Source of the DNA: Symsagittifera roscoffensis
Lineage: Eukaryota; Xenacoelomorpha; Acoela; Convolutidae
Assembly: GCF_963678635.1 (NCBI RefSeq)
Contig: NC_087062.1
Span: 18,339,789 to 18,403,788, forward strand
Length of the DNA: 64,000 bases
Reading direction: 5' to 3'
This document shows positions 10,196-22,429 of the stretch, one piece after another (within the stretch, counting starts at the first letter, position 1; each line of letters begins with the position of its first letter). The position numbers and the translations under genes are program-made. The notes beneath the pieces are model-generated. The model saw only the letters and a program-made list of their open reading frames with translations. It had not been told where the DNA came from and made no database searches.

Positions 10196-11213
10196 TGAAT
10201 TTTAAAAAAATCAAAAAAATCATCATGATTTATATACAAGTCGGAACTATGTTTATCGACTCTCAATATTCAAAAAAAGTTGTTTAAAAAAGATAGGCTA
10301 AAACTGCTATAACTCAATAACCTGCTTTCAAAATGACTTTCAACACAGAGGCGAAGCTGAGCTTCGCACCACTTGCGATAAAAACAAAAGTTATAGGATG
10401 AAAGCAGCAAGACGCTCAAAAATTAGCAATCAGAAAATTGAACGATGTTACAATTGGAGAAACTGAAAAAACTTTATGACACACGGAAAAATATAATTTT
10501 TTCTTCTTTAAATCTATTAGTTTCTCAAAGAGATCATTGTGAGGTTGATTTTCGGCATCCAAATATTGGTGCCAGAGACTTATCGATCTCAAAAGTACAG
10601 CTGGACATTCTTAGGAAAAAAATCGGTAAACAAGCTGACAGAATTGAAGCCGACAGCCCATCAAGCTGAAACTCAAAAAACTATATTGAAAAAAAATGCA
10701 TATCAACAGCGTATGAAAGTGGACTACAGAATTTTGAAGCTAAACGACAGAGCAAGTCGAAAATCATCAAGCCGAAAAACCATCAGCAGAAAATTCATGT
10801 CGAGACTCCATAATTATACATACAATAGTTTGAGTTCTAGATAAAGCATGCACCAGTAGAAACTAGTACCCAATAATTAAGTTCAAACTTGCATGAAATT
10901 GAGCATGTCAGCAGAATAGCAACATCATAAGTGCTTCAACTGATTTTGTTAAACTAATTCTTAACCCGAAAAAAAGTATTTATTTCCATTTCATAGCGCT
11001 TTGCTAACCCGTAATTATATTTAAAAGAGTCCAACTAAAAAGTAGACTATCGCTTCAACTTAAGAGTCCCGAGTTTAAAGTTGAACATGGATTCTAAAGG
11101 CTGTTCTCCTGACCGGATTCAAATTCCAGATCTTTATCGTACCAAGCATAAGAGTAACCTCTACGCTAAGCGGGTAAAAGTACAAGCAAAAAATTGACAA
11201 GCAGTTAACTTAC

Positions 11214-11416
11214 AGCTGAGGTTTGTCAAGCCCATTACCAGAGTCCAGGGCAGTCTGGTACTTGAACAGAGCCAAACCCATGACATCATACACTTTACAC
11301 GTCTTGACGAACCGAACCCTCATAATTTCTGAAGCCTTAGCTTTCCTCGCAGCTTCGTCACAGGAGACACAGATGTTGAACTCATTGCGGATGTCACGAC
11401 CATTTACAACGGGGAC
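11214..11416 (-). CDS. MAPKAP1: SIN1 exon 4 (CRIM domain, first part)
   Basis: Acceptor gctttttgcag, donor gtaagt, phase 0 to phase 2, 67 full codons. It holds the first part of the CRIM ubiquitin-like fold, including VYDVMGLALFKYQ, which aligns with the family pattern V-x-D-[LV]-[IM]-G-L-x-x-[WF]-[KQ]-Y. It lies alone in more than 5 kb of repeat-rich intron on each side. The exon continues in frame into exon 5 at 4,682. Confidence 0.8.
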
Positions 11417-14400
11417 CTGCAAAAAGCTTATAAATGCAATCATACAGGGTAGTCATCGTCTCTACCATTCAAGTATGTCCTCCAAACAACCGAGCATTTC
11501 GAAAAAATTCAGATTATTGGTTCTTAACTTAAGCTGTAGAGACTTTCGCTTAATCCAATTTTGATACTAACCAGTGATCCTATCTAAAAATTTAGTACAT
11601 TATTTGCTTTTTGATACAGATACGGTCAAACTTTTCTATGAACAGCCAATTCCCAAAACAGAGGCGCAGAGGAGCTTCGCATCACTTACGATACAACGAA
11701 AGCGTAGCATTGCCAGCTAACAAATAGATGAAGCGATGGAAATTACTAAGTCGGATAAAAAATAAAATGGATTCAGTAAAAATTCTAACTAAAAAATTGA
11801 AAATAAGATAAATTCATTTTTGAAAAACGGACGTGAAATACATTAACTAGCATTAAACAAGCTTTCAGCATTCACCGAGCATTCAATAAGGCAACAACAC
11901 AAAGTATTTTGCGAGCATTCACTAAGGCAACAACACAAAGTTAGAAATCAATTGACACGAGTCCAAAAAAGACAAAGGAAATTATTGACAAAATGAACAA
12001 TTTTTTTTTTGGAAGTATGAAAAACTACATTTCAGAAAAACAGACAAAAACACACTACCAATATTATACAAGTTTAAATAATTTTCCCAGCGTTAACTGA
12101 GCCAAGTGATCCGAAAAAAAATGCGAGTAAATTGTTGTCTTTTTTGAGCGATTAAAAAATTGAAATTTTTTCTTTTATACTACCGACCGACCTAATTTTA
12201 ACAAACAAAAAAAACAATTTTTTTAATTTAAAGCAGATACAAAAAAAGTTAACTATACCAAAAAAAAATTTTGACACGGTACTTTTTGAGAAAAGTCAAA
12301 AAAATAAACGGTCCCAAAAATAAACAAATTTGACTTTTCCGAAAGCTATACCTTTTATCTACAAAAATAAGGGCATACCAGCTTATCCAGCATAGAAATC
12401 CGAAATCTGTTATTCCAATTGAACCATTAATATTAAAATTGGAAAGGTAATTTTTAGAGAACAGTTAAAAACTTCCGAAAAAACGGTCAAAGCTTCAAAA
12501 CTTAGACTTTTCCCTAGGCGCTTAGTATTGCAAAAAATTAGGGCCGATAGTCAGGGACGAAAGTCAAAACTCGTCATTTCGATTAAACTTTTGATATCCT
12601 ATTTGGCAAAGTAGTTTTCAATAGAAGTAACAAAGTTTCCAAAAACCCTTAAATACTCGAATAAATTTGACTTTTTCCAGAAGTAAATTAAAATTCTAAA
12701 AAGACTGGAGTGTAGCAATTTACGCCGATAGGAATCCCAAAACCTGCTTCTTCGAATGAACCCTTCGAATGAAGATATGACAGGGTAGTTTTAAGAAAAA
12801 TGTCAAAACATGACCAAACTCTCAAAAAAGGGGCCCTTTGAGTCCACAGCTTTTTTTTTGTATCAGATTTAAGACGTATCGGCTTCTGTAGAAGATATCC
12901 CCACTACCTGATCTTGCTATTGAAGTTTTAATCTCAATTTTGGCACGGTAGCCTACAAGGAAAAAATCCAAGCTATTGAGTCAAACATCCCCACGTTTAA
13001 ACTTTTGAAGGTATTTGAAGGTAGATGGAGGTACGCAGACATAAAATAAAATAACCGTATTTCTTTTGTGCTATTTTCAAGTGAAGCAGTTGTCGAGAAA
13101 AATTAAATATTCGGCGAACAATGAAAAAACTTGCCAACGCGTCTCAAAACAATGAAAAAAATGATTTCATAAAATTCGAATTTAACGAACAGGAATTTTT
13201 TGCCTTCGAAACTACGCGATAGAAAATGACTAAGCAATAAAACAAAAAGCTAAACTGTTTGATTGAAAAAAAATATTAATTAAAATCAGACTTGGACAAC
13301 TGACAATTTACAGAACTTTTAACTTTACTAAAAAAACTCTAAAACGAAATAAAATCGACGCATTATAAAATAAGCCGATTACAAACAGTTCCAGATGATA
13401 TAAACTCAATATGAAAACAAAAACGAAAGTGAACCGACGGAAACTAGACCGAAAATCACAGAACCCGAAAAAAAAACAAATTTAACTTTTCTTTTCGAGA
13501 AAATTGTTTGAAACACAAATTAACCCCGGAAACGGACTACGACTATTTACTACCTAAATAAAGTTGTTTTAAATTAAATTTTCAAGAAATTGAGCGTTTC
13601 TTGAAACTTACCGTTCCTAAAAACTGACCGGGGAATTTCTGTTAACGGGGAAACATTCTAGTACCGATTGCAATACCCTTGATTATCGCAAGAGTGAGAA
13701 ACTATGAGAAGTAATCAACGAAACTTGAGACAACAATGAAAAAGGCTTACAGCGCAAAAACATCGTCGCGTGGCCACTTAGCCGACAGAACAAAAGCCGG
13801 CAAACTGTTGTCCGATAATTCAATTTTTGGATTCCCACAATCTGGGAGGATTATGCTCGTAGGATTCCTACAAGCTGCTTTTAGACCGAATCCTTAATTC
13901 AAGATACGAGACGGTAGTTTTGGAGAAACACTTCAAAACCATGACCAAACTATCAAAAGTGATTTTTTAGGCCACAACTTTTTTCAAAAAACCAAACTAC
14001 CTGTTCTTGCCCTTGAAGTTTTAATCTCAGATATGGCGCGGTATTCTTTGAGGAAAAAAATCGAAGAAAATGAGTCAAACATTTCACATGCTAAAATTTT
14101 CGAAGGCCTTAGAAGGTAGAGTAAGCTTGAAAGAGACTATGAAAGTATACAGAAATCAAAAATAACAGGATTTCAATGGTGCCAATACATTGAAAATCAG
14201 TGAAGAAGTTGTCGAGAAAAACTAAAACTTCAGTGAAAAACGAAAAAATTTACCAAAGCGTCTCAAAAACATAATTAAAAAATACGGTTTCAGAAAACCT
14301 GATTTAGGGAAGATTTTTTTTCCTCGGAACTATGCAATAGAAACTGATCTTGCTTGAGGTAAAAACCGCTTAATTGAAAAAAAATTCTCGAAATAAGAAT

Positions 14401-16626
14401 ATTATAAATCAGACTTGGAAAACAGACAAATTACAAAACTTTCAATTTTAGTAAAAAAATTTCTACTACCAAAATACGATCTAAGCTTTACAAAATAGGC
14501 CGATAACAAAGTACCAGATGACATACACTTTATTACTTTATTTGAAAAAAAAGGAAATTGAACCGTTGGAACAAGGCCGAAAACTCCGAACCCGAAAAAA
14601 AAACTTGAGAAAAGTATTTGAAAACAAATTATCCCCGGAAACAGGCCACACCTATTTTTTATCTGAATAAATTTTTTTTTTGAATTTTCAAGAAATTGAG
14701 CATGTCTTGTAATTCAGCTTTCCTACAAAATTGACCATCCTGAGAACCAAGATATTTACGATAAAAAGTCTGAATCCTTTTAGACTGAATCCTTAATTCA
14801 AGATACGAGACGGTAGTTTTGGAGAAGCACTTCAAAACCATAACCAAACTGTCAAAAGTGATTTTTTTGAGGTCACAACTTTTTTCAATAAAACTTAGGA
14901 GGTAACGGCTTGTGTAGAAGAGATCCCGACTACCTGTTCTTGCCCTTGAAGTTTTAATCTCAGATATGGCGCGGTATTCTTTGAGGAAAAAAATCCAAGA
15001 AAATGAGTCAAACATTTCACATGCTAAAATTTTCGAAGGCGTTAAAAGGTAGAGTAAGCTTGAAAGAGACTATGAAAATATACAGAAATAAAAAATAGCA
15101 GGATTTCATTGGTGCCAATACATTGAAAATCAGAGAAGAAGTTGTCGAGAAAAACTAAAACTTCAGTGAAAAACAAAAAAATTTACCAAAGCATCTAAAA
15201 AACATAATTAAAAAATACGGTTGCAGAATACCTGATTTAAGGGAAGAAGATTTTTTTGCCCTCGAAACTATACAATAGAAACTGATCTTGAGGTAAAAAC
15301 CGCTTAATTGGAAAAAAAAATTCTCGAAATAAAAATATTATAAATCAGACTTGGAAAACAGACAAATTACAAAATTTTCAATTTTAGTTAAAAATTCTAC
15401 TACCAATATATAATCTAAGCTTTACAAATTAGGCCGATAACAAAGTACCAGATGGTATACACTATATTTGAAAAAAAAGGAAATTGAACCGTGGGAACAA
15501 GGCCGAAAACTCCGAACTCGAAAAAAAAAATTAATATTTTTTGAGAAAATTATTTGAAAACAAATTATCCCCGGAAACAGTCCACACCTATTTTTTATCT
15601 AAATAAAGAATTTTTTTTTAAATTTCAAGAAATTGAGCATGTCTTGTAATTCAGCTTTCCTACAAAATTGACCATCCTGAGAACCAAGATATTTACGATA
15701 AAAAGTCTAGGACCGATTGCAATACCCATGCTTATCACAAGGGTAAAACACTATATGAGTTAATCAACCACACTTGAGATTACAATGAAAACTGCTTACA
15801 GTTCGAGAAGATCGTGGTGTGGTATCTAAGCCGATAAAACACAAGCCAGCAAACTAGAATCCGAAAATTCAATTTTCTTCCCGGAAAAAATTCAATATCA
15901 GGCATTTAAACAACAAGGTCCGGTCGCGACTCAAAACCCAGACCATAAGTTGCCAATACAACCGCATTACCTCAAGTCCAAGTGAGATGGGGATTAGAAC
16001 ACTCGAAGACTCGATAAAAAAATTGTTCGCATCAATTTAAATTTTTCCGCTAACTTTCTTAATCAATTTTTCTGAAGCCTGTTTTTTAGCAGTTTTTTTC
16101 GCCAATTTTGGGTACTTATCAAATTGATTGCCAAATCCTTGAAAAATTTATTTGAAAAAAGTCGAAGTAAGTTTTTCGGGAATATCCATTCACAACAATT
16201 TGTCGTAAAAACTCAGATAGTTTGCTTTTTTGCATCACTGTGATATTTGAAATTAATTGACTTACGTGTATTTGGGCGTAAAATCGAATCCCGCTCGATC
16301 GATTTAACTTTTTGTCAATTGAAATTGTTCAAATTAAATTAAAATTTTTCATTTAAATTGAGTGGGCTCATAATTTTCCATTTAAATTAAATTTAAATGA
16401 AAGTTTAATTTTTTGAAATAGACATCACTTATCCAAGATGTAAAACCAAAAGTATCATCGAATTTTCGCTATTCAATGCAGCTCTTTTATTTGATCCGAT
16501 TGACATAATATACTTTTATACGTAAATTAAGCTTGATCAAACTAAACTTTTCTTTCGTATTTCGCAAAAAAAAACACTGCTTTGCGGATCTGTCTATGAA
16601 GTTTCGCAAAAAAGTCGATAACTCAC
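11417..16626. other. SIN1 intron 3, repeat-rich
   Basis: Contains the 0.9-kb tandem duplication, a short direct repeat with ggcaacaacacaaagt (about 11,898-11,943), hairpin repeats and a SINE head at 15,915-15,995. No coding exon recognised. Confidence 0.7.
13881..15710 (+). repeat. Tandem duplication, ~0.9-kb unit, two copies
   Basis: The block that starts ttagaccgaatccttaattc at 13,881 starts again at 14,780, and the block ending acgataaaaagtct at 14,770 ends again near 15,707. The copies differ by scattered substitutions and small indels. This is a real, older duplication, unlike the exact one around the gap. It recurs at 22,430-24,236 in the second contig. An ORF of 118 codons on the minus strand inside it has no recognisable product. 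Confidence 0.85.
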
Positions 16627-16778
16627 AGTCGTTGCAAACTTGGAGAAGCTCAAGAAAGGATTTTTTGGCACAGATGCTACATGTTCCAGCGCACTTATGA
16701 AAGGAGACGATTTCTTGGGTTTTTCTACTGCTTCGCCGGAGTCCAACTCTTTAGGGCGAATCAATTCAGCCAGTCTAT
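16627..16778 (-). CDS. MAPKAP1: SIN1 exon 3 (copy left of the gap)
   Basis: Same exon as 25,153-25,304, offset by exactly 8,526 bp, with the NPFLSFSKF motif at its end. It ends in phase 0, which fits exon 4 at 11,416. Confidence 0.75.
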
Positions 16779-16992
16779 CTAATACGTAACAGAACTAAAC
16801 TCATAAATGTATTTCTTTGAGCTAATGCCGTTAGTAAAAGAGGTAATGCTTCGTTTTAAGTTTCTCTGTATCACTAATGTAAAATTAAGTAATCATAAGC
16901 CCGGTAGCAAAAATCGATAACGCAACAAACTTATTATTTCACTTTTCATTGTTGTTCCTGAATTAAAAAGATACTTGGAACCATAGTCTAAC

Positions 16993-17303
16993 CTTGGTCG
17001 CATATAATATCACCATCTGCCCATGTAATGATTTTGTTCTTCTCAACTCGCGCCTCCGCTTTTCTCAGCGCATCTCCTGATGCACTGCGATCAGGTCTGG
17101 ATGGCTCATTCGGGTACAAGGAACCTCTTTTTTGTTTCGCGTCGATAGCACTTTGTCTCCTCCCGGGCACAACAGGTGAGACAGACGTGATTGTTGGTCT
17201 GTTCACGCTCCCACTTAGAAGCGTTGAAGAAGTTGTCTGACTGGGAATGTAATCCTCTAGGATGTTCAACCCCATCTGTTTTTCCCGAGCTGTGCGTCTT
17301 GTT
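16993..17303 (-). CDS. MAPKAP1: SIN1 exon 2 (copy left of the gap)
   Basis: Same exon as 25,519-25,829, offset by exactly 8,526 bp. Splice sites and sequence are identical. See the gap and duplication entries: one of the two copies is probably an assembly artefact. Confidence 0.75.
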
Positions 17304-17424
17304 CTTTAAATACCCAAATTAAAAAGTTTCATATTGGTCACATATTGGTTTAAGAAAGCATTAACGAGCTGATATTAATGATTACTGAACAATCTCGAGA
17401 TTAATTTAGTTTGATGATAGAGAT

Positions 17425-17857
17425 CAGGGGCGGATAAAAGATTTTTTCGTGGGTGGTTCGGATTTTCAAAAATTGTGTCGACCTTATTTAGGTCGACCAA
17501 ATTGATTTTTTGAGCTCCCCCAAATCACTATAAAGATCCTATTTTGATCAAAATTTCTTGGCCGCAGCCGAATTTTCATTGCAATTCGAATTTTTATTGC
17601 ACTGCAAATTTTTATTCCTTACTTTTATTAAAATTTTGAAGTCGTTTTATTGCACTTAAAAATTTAGACCAAATATTGCACTTTTTCGCCGCTCTCTCCC
17701 ACTCGAAAGTGTTATATTTTGAAGCAAAAGGGCCAAAGAAAAACTGAAAGGACGGTCACCTAAAAATGGATGTCTTAAAGTAGTACCAAAGGGAGACTCT
17801 TTGGGTCGGCAGTGAGGTCGCAAAAGGGGACCCCCACCCTTCCTAAATCCAGCCCTG
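17425..17857 (+). mobile_element. Diverged hAT-type MITE, same family
   Basis: Starts CAGGGGCGGATAAAAG and ends CCTAAATCCAGCCCTG. The interior shares taggtcgaccaaattgattt with the 41-kb copy. No clear target-site duplication remains, so it is older. Repeated at 25,951-26,383. Confidence 0.7.
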
Positions 17858-19374
17858 TACTAAAGATTTGACACAACCTCCCGACTCCAGAAAAAAATCT
17901 ACTTACCTTATTTCAGGTGAAATACAAACAACTTTTGCTTCATCACTTTCAGCTTTTATTGCTTTTGCCCGGATAATTTAAATCAGAGCTTTAAACGAAA
18001 AAGTTGACAAATCGACAGGACGGAGCATCAGTTGAAATACATCAAAAAAAATTTCGGTCAAGTTAGCAGACAAAAAAAGGGGCGGAAGCCACTAAGTCAA
18101 TAAATTTGATTAGCAAGAAAATCGACCGATACTTTTTCAACATAAATCAATTTTATTTCCAGGAAAACGTCACGGAAGAAAATTGTTAGCTTAAAATTTG
18201 TGTATCGCCAATTCATACTATTTCTATTTAATTCGGTTCCGATCAGATTTAAGTCTCGTGAGCAACTTTTAGAGCAAAAACAAATCAATTTGACAATAGA
18301 AAAAACCAGTTGAGCCAAAAAATTCTGCTCCTCAAAATCAAACACACTTTGCCACAATTATTCATGAAATTATTACAACTATGCATACAGCCAATAGACC
18401 GTTGAAAAATGTCAATGAACTCAAAGACACAAACTTTCAACTTAAAATAAACGTCAATCACTCTTTTTCATGCCATCTGCACTTTTATTATTAATAGCGT
18501 AATGAGCCTCACATTTAGCAAATGAATTTGAGTTGAGCATGCAAAAATTTTACGTCAAAATTCCAGCCACTTAAAATCAAACTTAAGCTTGAGCAGCTTT
18601 TCGTTTGAAAAACTATCAACACGCCCTATATATAAATCTTCACTACGTTCATTGGCATTTAAAAGAACTTAATTGATCTCCGTTCCCAATTTCGATAACC
18701 TGAAAGAAAAAACTAAACAGTAGAATAGCATATTCCGTAATTAAATTCGAAGCGCAATGGCAATTAGAAAAATAGTGAACCTGAAAACATATTTTTTGGC
18801 GCTATTTTCCAAATTTTGTTCTTTTAAGGACGTGGTGACAGAAGAGCAAGTATAAATTTTTTTGCTCCGATCACTAATAGTCGAGGGTGTCTTTGACCTT
18901 GTTTTATATTTTGAAGTTTTTTCCACGCAAAATCAGGTACCACCGAAATTGTTTGGAATGGGTCGAGACTTACATCATATCTTGCAAAACAATTTTTTGT
19001 CAAAACAAATTATAGAAATTGCAAAAAAGAAACATTGAAAAAATCTTGAACTCAACTACCTGAAACCTACAAATTTTCAAATAGCAATCGGAATGTAAAA
19101 AGATCTGAACCTTCAAAAGTCCCTTCTGCTGGAATGAAGTCGATAATATAAGCAGACAATAGATAGTCCAAAATAGCCAAACATTTCAGTTTGCTGGAAG
19201 GTCCGACCTGACTCAAACTCCAGATAGTTTTTTAGACTAAATTACAAAAGGGGCCCTTCCGTTTATTTACGGTAAGTGCACAAGCTGGATAGGGGCATAA
19301 CAGCGATATAAAAATGCATAAATATCAGCCATGAAGTCATACATCAGCATTAAATGCATCGTCTTAATGTTAAT

Positions 19375-19900
19375 TTATCTTAGCCGTCCTTCCTCTACAA
19401 TAGCGCTTATGGAGTTGTCGATAAATTGAACTTTGAGTAGCGATCTGCACCCCCTTATACAAAGTATAGAGCTCCTCAGGAGCGCGAAGCTCATTTTAGT
19501 TCTTATGTAGTTTATAGATTCTGGATAGCTTTCTTGTCTTTTTTCACTTAGTTTTTCGGCTAATCGCTGCATCGTCCGCGTGGCTGTTGGAGCAGCGCCA
19601 CCGGTGCATCCAAAAACTAGCGGGCAGAAGCTACTCTGCTCTACGTTTAAAAATCTTTGCTGATATTTGGAGTTCTTCAGCGTTTCGTGGTATTTGTATG
19701 CGTCCTTATGCAGTTTTCGCATGTTTTGGCATGGGGGTTGAAAACTTTCACATCAAAGAAAGCGCGGCTGAATCGTGAACCCCAGATTCCGTTTGCCTTA
19801 ATGTCAAGTCGTGCCTCATCTTTTTGCACAACTCCAGACAGTTCTGCAAAAAGTCTATTACCCGGTTGCAACACCCTTGATTATCTCATGGGTCAAATTG
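19375..19900 (-). pseudogene. Non-LTR retrotransposon (LINE), C-terminal ORF2 fragment
   Basis: Two minus-strand frames give the end of a LINE reverse-transcriptase polyprotein. Frame one (19,874 to about 19,740) has DEARLDIKANGIWGSRF followed by AFFDVKVFNP. Frame two (19,722 to 19,375) has YHETLKNSKYQQRFLNVE, PLVFGCTGGAAPTATR and MSFALLRSSILCIRGCRSL. This arrangement is typical of the C-terminal tail of a LINE family common in marine invertebrates. There is a frameshift between the blocks and no upstream RT domain, so it is a dead 5'-truncated or internal fragment. Duplicated at 27,901-28,426. Confidence 0.75.
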
Positions 19901-22229
19901 TCCCACAACTATTTGTCAAGTCAGGTGTCAAGTCAATGCATTAACCCGAACTCTCTACAAATTGCGCTCTGATCTGTCTCAAAATTCGAATGAAGAAAAC
20001 AAGACTGCTCGTAGCAGGGCGAAGCCCTGTATATTATGACTGAGTTTTGATTTCTATTGAATATTTTAAATATAATAATTGATAAAACAAGAGGTGAAAA
20101 AAAATTAAGAAAAATATTTCGTCATTTTTTTTTGAAAATCATCCACCACACGCTGCGTAAAGTACAAAGTGATAAATTTAGGATTTGGCAAAGTATTAAA
20201 TAGACCAAAGAGCATGCATCTATTAAGAACTATTTCTACATAGAGGCGAAGCTTCGCTTTGCAAACACTAGCGTTAACACGACATAAAGCAGCTCAAAAG
20301 TGCAATAAGCCTCGAATTAGTTAAAATTCGGCTACGTCTCGGAATCGATCTCCGAGCAACAGTAAGGCGCTACAGTAAATATATGACAAAATTGGAACTC
20401 AGAACCGCTCTAAGTGATATAACTTCAGCAGCAAAACTCATCGAAGCAAAACTCTTCGGCAGCAAAAACAGCATCGCAAGGTCAACTGAAAAATGCGAAA
20501 AATCACGGTTCATTTTTCTCCGTGAAAACAATATACAGTAATTCCTGAATGTAGTCGGCAAACGGCCCTTCACCATTACCAATATAATTAGGAAAAACAA
20601 CGACTACCGATTATTTTGTATTGAAAAAGAAATTTTATCACTACGTATTTCGGCATTGAGAATAGCATTGAAACAGAACATGACCTTTTTTGGTCAGGTT
20701 TCAGCGAAATAGCCTCTTGAATACTCAAAAAACCGCCCACAAAAAGATCAAGCATAAAACCCGATAGATCAAACGCCCCGTAATATCATATCATTCACAT
20801 CCTTTTCACAGCTCAAACATCGCAAAAATGACCTAAACTTTTATATTCTACAAATTTCCGGTTATTACTACCTGTTGATTAAAACTAGGAGTCATGAAAT
20901 CAACTTACGTCTGATGCTCAGGTTTTATTTACAAATTCCTGCGATTATGAGATCACAAACCCCTCTATCAATGCTTGTAAGCAAAACCATCTTACTTTGT
21001 CTTTAATTAAGACCACTACAAGATGGATTGATAAAGATCGTCTAGTGGTCATTATAGTTTTAAATTGTTAATTGACTTAAATTATTTAGGGATTACCTAA
21101 ATTTGTATACCTGCAAAACAAAGCCGACAGAAAAAAATGGCGAATTCAAAGAAGACGAAGAAGTGTGGATAACACCGATATTTTTAAGCACCGGTGATTC
21201 TTAAAAAATGTTTACATTTTAAAAAATTTTTGAAGAAAATGGATAACACAGATATTTACAGGCACTTTTTCGCTCCATTTGCACTTTGTAATTGAAGTGG
21301 GTAATTCGCAATGGCAAACGATATTGAATTGAACTTGAAAATAGTTAATGCCAAATTAATGGCAATATCGGTAGCCTTCAGTAAATTAATCGGTTGAAAC
21401 TATAGCTTTTTAGGTAACTTAGCTTTTTGGACACGGTTTTTACACGGTGATAAAGTTGGACACGGCGATAAAGTGCAATCCGACATCGAAATGAGCATTT
21501 TAAGGTAAATTAACTTCGTCTAAAATCGTTGAAAAAAAATATTGCCAGAAGTAACAATCAATCAATCTAACCACGGAAAATCAAATTTCACAAATTTTCA
21601 AAAAAACGAACTTTCAACATAATTTGTTTCCATTCGCTTATTCAAAATTAATATATTGGTTAAACCTAGGATAATTACAACCAAGTTAGACAGAGAGGCT
21701 AAGCGGAACTTCGCATCACTTGCGATACATAAAAAACATAAGAAAAAATGAAAAAACTCGAAAAAACTAGGTCTACTAAAATTTAAATGTTCGTATGTCT
21801 CGATAAAAACTCATTGTGGGCAATCATGCCAGACATTTGAATATCAACCAAAGAGACAAAGCTGAGCTTCTCGCCTATTGCGATACTACCCAATCAAAAA
21901 TTTCGCTTATCTCGATAAAAGATAACTAGGGGCCCAGCTTAAGCTTGTGTTTGATTATTTTTGTATGTAATATACTGATGCGGGATGAAATGGGTAAAAT
22001 CAAAAATTAGATCTTGTCCAAAACCTTAGTTGTTTCTCTTGCTAAATTAAGTGAGAAGAGTTCAAAAGTTTTCATATATTGGAATTTTCCAAAAACATAA
22101 CATTTATCGTACAAAAAATTAAGGATTCGCCGCTTCCGCAGAAAAAAAGGTTTTAAGAAATTTTTAATAACGGCAAAAAGTTCAAAACTTGTTTTTCAGA
22201 AATCTGTAAACTTTTTTTCTACATAAAAC

Positions 22230-22429
22230 NNNNNNNNNNNNNNNNNNNNNNNNNNNNNNNNNNNNNNNNNNNNNNNNNNNNNNNNNNNNNNNNNNNNNNN
22301 NNNNNNNNNNNNNNNNNNNNNNNNNNNNNNNNNNNNNNNNNNNNNNNNNNNNNNNNNNNNNNNNNNNNNNNNNNNNNNNNNNNNNNNNNNNNNNNNNNNN
22401 NNNNNNNNNNNNNNNNNNNNNNNNNNNNN
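22230..22429. other. Assembly gap of 200 N
   Basis: Exactly 200 unknown bases. The sequence just left of it (ending at 22,229) matches the sequence ending at 30,755, and the sequence just right of it (from 22,430) matches that from 13,904. The two contig ends therefore overlap by 8,326 bp. Confidence 0.99.

Larger units (their letters stand above)
4684..11213. other. SIN1 intron 4, repeat-rich
   Basis: No further coding exon recognised. Contains the 6.8-kb foldback, three or more hairpin repeats, two SINE heads and 170-bp dispersed repeats. All open frames here are short and have poor composition. Confidence 0.7.
13904..22229 (+). repeat. 8,326-bp segment, copy 1 (left of gap)
   Basis: Repeated at 22,430-30,755 with a constant offset of 8,526 bp. 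Every stretch I compared, including poly-A/T runs and coding-like frames, is identical. It contains SIN1 exons 2 and 3, a LINE fragment, a MITE and SINE-like repeats. Confidence 0.95.

Noticed and set aside
14659-15015. 118-codon minus-strand ORF, also at 23,185-23,541
   Set aside because: It lies in the tandem-duplicated non-coding block, has no recognisable motif, and the sister unit of the duplication does not keep it open.
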